A DNA stretch of 42,213 nucleotides. Origin: Methyloversatilis sp. (GTDB lineage: Bacteria > Pseudomonadota > Gammaproteobacteria > Burkholderiales > Rhodocyclaceae). Shown piece by piece: positions 1 to 9,285 of this stretch; the stretch's first letter is position 1; every line of letters begins with the position of its first letter. The notes under the pieces are model-generated. The model was not told the DNA's origin and did not search any database. It worked only from the letters and a program-made list of their open reading frames with translations. The translations under genes were made by a program, and so were the position numbers. Location: contig NZ_JAUYRO010000079.1 in NCBI RefSeq assembly GCF_030696805.1, forward strand, positions 1 through 42,213, given 5' to 3'.

Positions 1-743
1 TCGACTTTGGCGACGATGCGGGTTTGTTCTGCGGATGGAGGTAGTGGCAAGGCACGGGTCGCGAAGTATTCAGTGGGCAATCGTTTCTGACCTGCGGTTC
101 CAGTCATGTTTTTCTCACCTTCAACGGCGAAATACGGTGACCGCAAGAACAGATAGACATACCCCGGCAATATCCCGGTATGGATCGAGCGGAATACGTG
201 CAGCTCGGTCGTACCAGCGCCAATATCGTGCTCAAGTCCTTCAATAACAGCGGCCTTTCCGTTTTCAAAACATGGCGTGATCTTGGCAACAACCACGTCG
301 CCGTTTTTGAAGTGGGTGAACCCCTTTTTTATCTTTCCCCAATGTTCCACCTCAGGCGCCAGTGCTCCCCTGTGGATTTCCGAAAACCCGCTCATTGGGA
401 TAAAAGAAGCAATAGCTTCATCTGGCGCGTCGTTTCTCGGGCTGATTTCGCCAATATCAAGTAAGCGAGTCCAACACCATGATGCGGGAAGCTCGATATA
501 CGGCGGAATATCAAGCGCTTCGCTCTCCAGTTTTGACAGGCGCTTGTACTTTTTTTCGTGAATCAAGCGTTCCTTCAATGTTGCGATGTCTGCTAAGAGT
601 TGACGTGCATCACCATCGGTATCAAGGCGAGGTGTCAATGCGCCTGTAATTGCCAACTGGCAAACCATTTCACGGAGCTGCTGGACGCCCCCCGGCGCAT
701 TGGCAATATGCCCGAACTCCGCCAAAAACTGCTGCGCGTCCAT
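1..743 (-). CDS. hsdS: Type I restriction enzyme specificity subunit HsdS (N-terminal part, cut by window edge)
   Basis: This is an open frame on the minus strand from the ATG at 743 to the window edge, about 247 codons with no stop. It starts MDAQQFLAEFGHIANAPGGV and contains the first target-recognition domain. Near the edge it shows the HsdS signature GTAGQKRLPTEYF followed by LPLPPSAEQTRIVAKV, the end of a TRD running into the conserved helix. HsdS selects the DNA target for the HsdM/HsdR complex. Its start overlaps the stop of the upstream nuclease gene by one base (TGATG), implying coupled translation. Base composition from about 120 to 600 is visibly more AT-rich than the rest of the operon, as expected for a TRD exchanged by recombination. 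The second TRD lies outside the window, so completeness cannot be judged. Confidence 0.9.
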   Translation of the reverse strand, partial: MDAQQFLAEFGHIANAPGGVQQLREMVCQLAITGALTPRLDTDGDARQLLADIATLKERLIHEKKYKRLSKLESEALDIPPYIELPASWCWTRLLDIGEISPRNDAPDEAIASFIPMSGFSEIHRGALAPEVEHWGKIKKGFTHFKNGDVVVAKITPCFENGKAAVIEGLEHDIGAGTTELHVFRSIHTGILPGYVYLFLRSPYFAVEGEKNMTGTAGQKRLPTEYFATRALPLPPSAEQTRIVAKV

Positions 744-1792
744 CAGGCGTCCTCCCCACGGTTTTCCAGCCGGGCGCGTGAGCGGACGATGGCTTCATGC
801 AGTTTGGCTTGCAGCACTTCCCTGGGTGGCAGGCTGGTTAGGTACTCGGCGACATGGATGCCGCTGGCATCCAGTTCGAGCAGTTCGACCTGCTCCTGCT
901 TTTTGCCGCTGCACAGGATGATGCCCAATGGCGGTGCCTCGCCGGCTTCTTGTTCGTATATCGCCAGCCAGCGCAGGTACAGCTCCATCTGGCCTTTGTC
1001 GGCGGCTTTAAAGTCGCCCAACTTGAGCTCAATGGCCACCAGCCTTTTCAGGCGGCGGTTGTAAAGCAGCAGGTCGATGAAGAAATCGTCGTTGTCGATC
1101 TGGATACGCTTTTGCCGGGCGACGAAGGTGAAGCCGGCACCCAGTTCCAGCAGGAAGTTTTCCAGCTCGCGCAGGATGGCATCCTCCAGGTCTTTCTCCA
1201 GATAGCGGTCTTGCAGGCCAAGGAAGTCGAGTACGTAGGGGTCTTTCAGCACCAGCGCGGGAGTGATGGTGCCGGTTTGGCGCAGGCTGACCAGCTCTTG
1301 TTCCAGCAGTTGCTCGGGTTGCTTTGACAAGGCGGTGCGCTCGAAGAGCTGGGAGTCCAGCCGGTCTTGCAGGGTGCGGGTGCTCCAGCCTTCCTGCTGG
1401 CACATTTGCAGGTAGAAGTCGCGTTTGAGCGGGTCGTCGATGTAGATCAGGGTTTTGATGTGTGTCCAGCTCAATTGTCTCCGCACTGCGGAGACAATTT
1501 CTTCCGAGGGCATGGCTTCGGCAAAACGCAGCATGTGGCGCAGGTTTTTGGCGGAGAAGCCGCGCCCGTAGTCAGTTTCCAATTGTCTCGACAGTGCCGA
1601 GACAATCTGTTCGCCGTAGGTGGCGCGTTCGCTGCCCAGCACTTCGGTGCGAATACGGTGGCCGATGTGCCAATAAAGCAGCGTCAGCGCACTGTTGACT
1701 GCAGCGGCCAGTTGACTGCGACTTTGTTCGATCAGTTGGCGGATATCGCCCAGCAATTGCGGTGCGGCGATTTCCGGTGCCACGGGCTTCAT
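743..1792 (-). CDS. DUF1016/YhcG-family PD-(D/E)XK nuclease embedded in the type I RM operon
   Basis: The 349-aa product matches the YhcG architecture: an N-terminal DUF1016 helical/HTH region (about residues 10-150, with LLYWHIGHRI and the GRGFSAKNLRHMLRFAEA stretch) and a C-terminal PD-(D/E)XK nuclease fold (about 170-330). The likely catalytic residues are D240 in DDFFIDLLLYN and E255/K257 in VAIELKLGDF. The family is nuclease-like; its biological role is not settled, though it is often found with type I RM genes. The ATG overlaps the hsdM stop as ATGA and its own stop overlaps the hsdS start, so it sits inside the M-S unit rather than beside it. Whether it cuts DNA as part of the RM complex or separately is inference. 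Confidence 0.88.
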   Translation of the reverse strand: MKPVAPEIAAPQLLGDIRQLIEQSRSQLAAAVNSALTLLYWHIGHRIRTEVLGSERATYGEQIVSALSRQLETDYGRGFSAKNLRHMLRFAEAMPSEEIVSAVRRQLSWTHIKTLIYIDDPLKRDFYLQMCQQEGWSTRTLQDRLDSQLFERTALSKQPEQLLEQELVSLRQTGTITPALVLKDPYVLDFLGLQDRYLEKDLEDAILRELENFLLELGAGFTFVARQKRIQIDNDDFFIDLLLYNRRLKRLVAIELKLGDFKAADKGQMELYLRWLAIYEQEAGEAPPLGIILCSGKKQEQVELLELDASGIHVAEYLTSLPPREVLQAKLHEAIVRSRARLENRGEDA

Positions 1793-3570
1793 GCTTCGGC
1801 CTCCGGGCCGAAGTGGTGCGCCAGTGCGGCGGCCAGTTCGCTTTTGAGCTGGTTTTCGGTTTCTTCGATTTCGCCCAGCAGCTTTTTGTATTTCTCCAGC
1901 AGCACGTCCGGGTCGTGGGTTTCTTCTTCCGGCGCATTGGGATTCTTGATGTCGAGGTTGAAGATGGGCCAGTAGATGCGGTCGCCTGCGGCCTGCGCAT
2001 CACGCGCTTGCAGGCGCAGCGGTTCGGCCCTGGCGCGCAGCTCGGCAATCTGGGCGTCGATCTTTTCGCGGTAGGCCGCGTCGGTGGTGCCGACCAGGCT
2101 CTTGCGCAAGTCGCCTGCTTCGCCTTCCAGCGCGGCGGCCTGGTTGTTCAGGTCTTCGGCGCGTTGCCAGTGCGGTTGCGCGGCGGCTTCGGCCTGTTCG
2201 CGCCTGGTTTTGAAATCGACCTTCCAGGCGAATTCGGTTTCCACGCGGCCGGCAAAGTCGTTGGCCTCATCGCCCCACCATTCCTGCTCGGGTTTGAATT
2301 CTTCGAGCCGGATGGGCTTGGTTTTGGAATAGCTCTTGTAGCCCGTCGGGTAGGGATGCTCGTAGAACCAGATGGTGTCGGTGTGGAAGTGTTCGGTGCC
2401 GTCGTCCGTCGTTGCGCCTCGGGTGAAGAACAGCAGATTGGTCTTGATGGTGGTGTAGGGGGCGAATACGCCCTTGGGCAGGCGGATGATGGTGTGCAGC
2501 TTGCAGTCGCGCAGCAGCAGTTTTTTCAGCGTGCCCTTGATGCCGTCGCCAAACAGGAAACCATCAGGCAGCACCACAGCGGCGCGGCCGTTTTCCTTCA
2601 GCAGCTTCTTGATGATGAGCGCCATGAACATGTCGGCGGTTTCGCGGGTGCGCAGGTCGGCCGGGTAGTCGCTGCCCACGCCATCATCTTCATAGCCGCC
2701 AAAGGGCGGGTTGGTGATGATGCAATCGACCTTGTCGTTGGCACTCCACTCGTTCCAGCCGATGCCCAGCGTGTTGCGGTGCTCGATCTGGCTGGGCACG
2801 TCGATACCGTGCAGCAACATATTGGTCGTGCACAACAGGTGAGGCAGCTGTTTCTTCTCGATGCCGTGGATCAGCGCTTCGATGGCGCGCTTGTCTTCGG
2901 CACTGGATCGGGTGGTGAGTTGATTGCGGAAGTGGTCGATCGCAGCCGTCAGGAAGCCGCCGGTGCCGCAGGCCGGGTCCATCACCTTTTCGCGCTTGTC
3001 CAGGCGCGGGTTGACGCGGTCGGCCATGAAGGCGGTGATGGCGCGCGGGGTGTAGAACTCGCCCGCGTTGCCGGCGCCGCGCAGGTCGTTGAGCATCTGC
3101 TCGTAGACATCGCCCAGGCTGGCGCGGGTTTTGAAGTCGTGGAAGTTGATGGCGTCTTCCAGCTTCTCGATCACGGCCAGCATTTGCGGGCCGGATTTCA
3201 TGTAGTTGTTGGCGTCTTCGAATACCTGCTTGATGACCTTGTGCTGCGGGCTCTGGCTGGCGTCGATCTGGTCTTTCAGCGCCGGGAACAGTTCGTTGTT
3301 GACGAAGCCGATCAGCTCGCTGCCGGCGATCTGCGGTTTTTTCTTGCCGTCGGCATCGGCCTTGTAGGCCGCCCAATTACGCCAGCGGAAGCGCTCTGGC
3401 AAGGGGGATCGGTAGGCTGCATTGTCGTCCTCCCATTCTTCCTCGCGCTGATCGAATACCTTGAGGAACAGCATCCAGGTGAGTTGACCAAGGCGCTGGG
3501 CGTCGCCATCGACGCCGTCGTCCTTGCGCATGATGTCCTGGATGGACTTGATGGTGCTGCTGAGATTCAT
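1789..3570 (-). CDS. hsdM: Type I restriction-modification system methyltransferase subunit HsdM
   Basis: This 593-aa N6-adenine methyltransferase has the HsdM N-terminal helical domain (about 1-140), GEFYTPR at 170-176, the SAM-binding motif DPACGTGG at 198-205 and the catalytic NPPF at 287-290. After the methylase domain, a long charged region (about 450-540, rich in A, E, Q and R) is predicted coiled coil and should contact HsdS. Together with HsdS it methylates adenine in the recognition site and so protects host DNA. It lies 49 bases after hsdR, and its stop overlaps the start of the YhcG-type nuclease (ATGA). All key motifs are intact, so an active methylase is expected. Confidence 0.96.
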   Translation of the reverse strand: MNLSSTIKSIQDIMRKDDGVDGDAQRLGQLTWMLFLKVFDQREEEWEDDNAAYRSPLPERFRWRNWAAYKADADGKKKPQIAGSELIGFVNNELFPALKDQIDASQSPQHKVIKQVFEDANNYMKSGPQMLAVIEKLEDAINFHDFKTRASLGDVYEQMLNDLRGAGNAGEFYTPRAITAFMADRVNPRLDKREKVMDPACGTGGFLTAAIDHFRNQLTTRSSAEDKRAIEALIHGIEKKQLPHLLCTTNMLLHGIDVPSQIEHRNTLGIGWNEWSANDKVDCIITNPPFGGYEDDGVGSDYPADLRTRETADMFMALIIKKLLKENGRAAVVLPDGFLFGDGIKGTLKKLLLRDCKLHTIIRLPKGVFAPYTTIKTNLLFFTRGATTDDGTEHFHTDTIWFYEHPYPTGYKSYSKTKPIRLEEFKPEQEWWGDEANDFAGRVETEFAWKVDFKTRREQAEAAAQPHWQRAEDLNNQAAALEGEAGDLRKSLVGTTDAAYREKIDAQIAELRARAEPLRLQARDAQAAGDRIYWPIFNLDIKNPNAPEEETHDPDVLLEKYKKLLGEIEETENQLKSELAAALAHHFGPEAEA

Positions 3571-3619
3571 CGGGCTCTCTTCTGGTCGTTCGGCTTGAGT
3601 GGTGACGCTTTTCTATCGA

Positions 3620-6031
3620 TCAGGCCTGCTTCGGCTCCGGGGAGTCGTAGAGCGCCTGTTCGAGTTCGTGCACGGCCAGGGTGTATTGCTCGACGCTGCC
3701 GAAAATGCCGCGCCGGATCTGGGTTTTGCTGCCGAATTGGTCGAACGGCGGCAACTCGAGCACCTTGGCGTCTTCAATGTCTTGCACGCCATGGTCGGCG
3801 AACTTGTCCAGCAGCGCTCCAAGCACTGCACGGGCTTGCTCGCCGTATTTGCCGAACACATCGCGCTTCTTGACGTTGTTGGCGCGTTCGCGACGGGTCA
3901 GCGGCTTCTGGTCGAAGGCGACGTGGGCGACCAGATCAAACACATCGAGTTCGTTACCGTTGGCCACCGCCTGCTGCAGGATTTTCAGTGGTACGCCGTG
4001 CCCGGCCAGCTCTTCCACGATGGCCTGTTTGCGCTCGGCTTCGTTCCAGCGCCGCAGGAAATCGGTCATCGTGCCGAACTCGGCTCGCAGCGCTTTCCTG
4101 ATGTCGTCCTTGAGCAGAACACGATAGTCCTCTGTGATGAGCTTGCCGTCTGCATCGAGGTATTGCGAGCGCTCGACGGCAACCCGCACATTGACGTCAT
4201 CGATCACGTATCTGGTGCGGCCTTCACCGCCGCCGGTGCCGTCGCTGCCTGTCGCGCCAGGGCCATACTGCGGCGGCTCGGGTTCGCCCACACCCAGCGC
4301 GTTCGTATCGTCCGGCGGCACCACGGTTTCGCCGGGCCCGGGCTCGTAGATCACCACAGGTTCGCCGTCGAAATCCGGGTCGGCGAACAGGCGCGTCGCG
4401 CCCTTGAAATCCATGATGGTGAAGTACAGCTTCTGGTAGTCCTCACGCAGGCGGGTACCACGGCCAATGATCTGTTTGAACTCGGTCATCGAATTGATGT
4501 TCTGGTCCAGCACGATGAGCTTGCAGGTTTTGGCATCGACCCCGGTGGTGAGCAGCTTGGATGTCGTGGCGATGACCGGATAGAGCTCGTCGTTGTCGAT
4601 GAAGTACGAAAGCTGCGCCTTGCCTTCGGTGTCGTCCCCGGTAATTCGCATCACGTAGCGACGATTGCTGGCCGCGGCCGGGATCAACTTGACCAGTTCC
4701 TGCCGCATGCGCTCGGCATGGTCCTGGTCGTCGCAGAAGATAATGGTCTTGGCCATCGGGTCGGTGGCTTTGAGGTATTCCCACACCTTGCCGGCAACCA
4801 GCCTGGTGCGCTTTTCCAGCACCAGAATGCGGTCGAAATCGCGGGTGCCGTACTGGCGTTGCTCAACCGTCTGACCGAACTTGTCGACCTTGCCTCTTTC
4901 GGGCGTGTAGCCGACTGCATCGACGTCGGTGGCGATGCGGATGACCTTGTACGGAGCGAGGAAGCCGTCTTCGATGCCCTGCCTGAGCGAGTACGTGTAA
5001 ACCGGGTCACCGAAGTAGGTGATGTTGCTGACTTCCCGGGTTTCCTTCGGCGTGGCGGTCAGACCCAGATGCGTGGCACTGCTGAAATACTCAAGTACTT
5101 CGCGCCAGGCCGAGTCATCAGCGGCGCTGCCGCGGTGACATTCATCGACAACGACCAGATCGAAGAAGTCCGCCGGAAACTGCTTGTAGATCTGCTTCCA
5201 TTCTTCCTTGCCGGTGACTGCCTGGTAAAGGGCAAGGTAGATCTCGTAGTTCTTCTTGATTTCGCGGTGGGTGATCTTGTGCATCACCTCGCCGAAGGGC
5301 GCGAAATCCTGCTGCATGGTCTGGTCGATGAGAATGTTGCGGTCAGCCAGGAACAGGATGCGCTGCCTGGCCTTGGCCTTCCACATGCGCCAGATGATCT
5401 GGAAAGCGGTGTAAGTCTTGCCGGTGCCGGTGGCCATGACCAACAGCACACGTTGCTGACCTTTCGCAATCGCTTCGACGGCACGATTTATTGCAACGCG
5501 TTGGTAGTAGCGGGGTTCCCTGCCGCTGCCGTCGGTGTAGAACGGCTGCTCGATCAGCTTGACGGCTTCGGGCGCCGCCAGACCTTTCCATTGCTGGTAC
5601 AGCGGCCAAAGTTCGTCCAATGACGGAAACTCGCCGACCTGAAGTTCGCGCTCGACAGGCTGGGTGATGCCGGTACGGTCGTGAATCAGAAATCCATCGC
5701 CATTGCTGCTGATCGCAAAAGGGGCGTCCAGCATTTCGGCATAGGCCAGCGCCTGCTGCATGCCATGCCCCACCGAGAATCGGGCCTGCTTGGCTTCAAC
5801 CACAGCAATCGGAATATTGGGTCTGGCGTAGAGCACGAAGTCGGCACGCTTCGGCCCGCCTTTGACATCGGGGTTCTTGATGCGGGAAGCGAGCGTGCCG
5901 CGTACCATGACACGACCGTCAGTGAGCTTCACTTCCTCCCGGAACTGGTGCTGTTGCCAGCCCGCCTGCACGATCGCGGGGGTGATGAATTTGGTGCAAA
6001 CGTCGCGCTCACTGAGCGTGTACTTGTCCAT
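3620..6031 (-). CDS. hsdR: Type I restriction endonuclease motor/nuclease subunit HsdR
   Basis: The start chosen is the ATG at 6031 (MDKYTLSERDV), preceded by AGGAGA at good spacing; the open frame continues upstream but has no better start. The 803-aa product has an N-terminal PD-(D/E)XK nuclease with D64 and E79-x-K81, then a superfamily 2 helicase motor: MATGTGKT at 199-206, DECH at 296-299, TATP at 325-328 and QIIGRGTR at 520-527. A C-terminal helical region, after an acidic Gly/Pro linker, would bind the methylase core. It translocates and cleaves unmodified DNA when assembled with HsdM and HsdS. It is the first large gene of the operon, 16 bases after a small HTH gene. No disrupted motif was found. 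Confidence 0.96.
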   Translation of the reverse strand: MDKYTLSERDVCTKFITPAIVQAGWQQHQFREEVKLTDGRVMVRGTLASRIKNPDVKGGPKRADFVLYARPNIPIAVVEAKQARFSVGHGMQQALAYAEMLDAPFAISSNGDGFLIHDRTGITQPVERELQVGEFPSLDELWPLYQQWKGLAAPEAVKLIEQPFYTDGSGREPRYYQRVAINRAVEAIAKGQQRVLLVMATGTGKTYTAFQIIWRMWKAKARQRILFLADRNILIDQTMQQDFAPFGEVMHKITHREIKKNYEIYLALYQAVTGKEEWKQIYKQFPADFFDLVVVDECHRGSAADDSAWREVLEYFSSATHLGLTATPKETREVSNITYFGDPVYTYSLRQGIEDGFLAPYKVIRIATDVDAVGYTPERGKVDKFGQTVEQRQYGTRDFDRILVLEKRTRLVAGKVWEYLKATDPMAKTIIFCDDQDHAERMRQELVKLIPAAASNRRYVMRITGDDTEGKAQLSYFIDNDELYPVIATTSKLLTTGVDAKTCKLIVLDQNINSMTEFKQIIGRGTRLREDYQKLYFTIMDFKGATRLFADPDFDGEPVVIYEPGPGETVVPPDDTNALGVGEPEPPQYGPGATGSDGTGGGEGRTRYVIDDVNVRVAVERSQYLDADGKLITEDYRVLLKDDIRKALRAEFGTMTDFLRRWNEAERKQAIVEELAGHGVPLKILQQAVANGNELDVFDLVAHVAFDQKPLTRRERANNVKKRDVFGKYGEQARAVLGALLDKFADHGVQDIEDAKVLELPPFDQFGSKTQIRRGIFGSVEQYTLAVHELEQALYDSPEPKQA

Positions 6032-6047
6032 GGCGTGCGCTCTCCTG

Positions 6048-6242
6048 TTACGCGTGCGCTTTTGCGGCGTCGGCACCGCCTGCACGTACCCAACCAGCAA
6101 CTTCGGAGAGCTGGAATTTCCACAGTCGCCCGATCTTGTGTGCGGGCAAGCCCTTGCGTTCCGGCCAGCGATAGACGGTGTCCTTCACGACGCCCGGATG
6201 GTGGGCGACTTCGCATGCGGTGGCCCACAGTTCGGCATTCAT
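6048..6242 (-). CDS. Small helix-turn-helix (excisionase/AlpA-like) DNA-binding protein
   Basis: The 64-aa product resembles the HTH_17/excisionase family: ACEVAHHPGVVKDTVYRWPE forms the helix-turn-helix and KIGRLWKFQLSEVAGW matches the family's wing and final helix (usually RxGxxWRF followed by D/E-x-x-x-W). An in-frame stop lies just upstream and no clear ribosome site precedes the ATG. It is 16 bases upstream of hsdR on the same strand, so a role in controlling the restriction operon is plausible, comparable in logic to control proteins of other RM systems. The alternative is a relic of a mobile element. No experimental function can be read from the sequence. Confidence 0.75.
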   Translation of the reverse strand: MNAELWATACEVAHHPGVVKDTVYRWPERKGLPAHKIGRLWKFQLSEVAGWVRAGGADAAKAHA

Positions 6243-6616
6243 GGCGTCGGCGCTCGAGTCAAGGCCTCAAAGTCGTCTTCAATCGTCCTCAGTCTAGCAG
6301 GGGCGAATTGAAGCCGATTTTGCAATGAAAACCATGCGTTGGCTGTTCGCGGTGGTGGCTCTGCATGTGTTTGGCACCGATCGGTTTCAGGCATCCACCC
6401 GCGCATCATATCGAACGGGTGACCACCACCACCGTCGCAATGGATGTTCGCCGGCGTCGCCGGTCATATTGTGTGTGTCCATTTCGCTTCCATGACAGGC
6501 GAAGGCAATCATCCAGCAAGTCGTCGCCATCCCGTGCTGCGGCGGGTTCAAGGCTTGCGGCGCAGGGCGCGCTTGGGTAGGGTTCGCGCCTTCCACGCTG
6601 CCCCTGCCCGTCGCAC
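6243..6616. other. Divergent intergenic region between the RM operon and tex
   Basis: About 370 bases separate the minus-strand RM operon from plus-strand tex, so promoters for both should lie here. No convincing sigma-70 pair, terminator, tRNA or attachment repeat was recognised. A 56-codon frame starting at 6325 has a hydrophobic start but no ribosome site and a low-complexity His/Arg tail; it is probably not a gene. Confidence 0.5.
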
Positions 6617-8944
<2,328 letters not shown>

Positions 8945-9255
8945 GCCGGCCGCGGGACCGGTACCCGTCAACGGCAGGCAACATCCCTTTCCGCTCCGGA
9001 TTCGGGCGTGGTGCATTGAAGAACCAACGCACCCGTCGAACGGGCCGGGCGCGCCCATGGAAATGTTGCTGAATGTTAAGCGCGACGCCCGATTGCGCCC
9101 CATCAAGGACTTGCGGCGCGTCGTTTATGACCACACCTTGCACAGCGGGTGACGCCACCGACGGGAAAGTTTCCCTGTCTCGCTAACTCGGGAGTTTTTC
9201 CCTGTGGTCGCGTCGGAACAGTCGGTACAAGCGAGGGAAATAAACAGCTATCGAT
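8945..9255. other. Intergenic region between tex and the TonB receptor
   Basis: About 340 bases lie between tex and the receptor start, ending in the hairpin described separately. The stretch should hold the tex terminator and the receptor promoter. I see no T-tailed stem, no clear sigma-54 GG-N10-GC pair and no convincing sigma-70 hexamers. Short frames here have no gene features. Confidence 0.45.
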
Positions 9256-9278
9256 CGTGTAGGGAGCCGTCCTACACG
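9256..9278 (+). promoter_or_regulatory. Perfect hairpin in the leader of the TonB receptor gene
   Basis: An 8-bp perfect inverted repeat (CGTGTAGG at 9256-9263 and CCTACACG at 9271-9278) with a 7-base loop ends 7 bases before the start codon. The only purine-rich ribosome-site candidate, AGGGAG at 9261-9266, lies within its left arm and loop. It could be an operator or an RNA structure controlling translation. Confidence 0.5.
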
Positions 9279-9285
9279 TACCCCG

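Noticed and set aside
1762-3873. 703-aa open frame on the plus strand
   Set aside because: It is opposite hsdM, whose motifs are unambiguous; the translation is low-complexity and has no start context.
3599-5623. 674-aa open frame on the plus strand
   Set aside because: It is an antisense shadow of hsdR, an effect of high GC codon bias.
6325-6495. 56-aa frame with a hydrophobic start before tex
   Set aside because: No ribosome site, a His/Arg low-complexity tail, and position in a likely promoter region.
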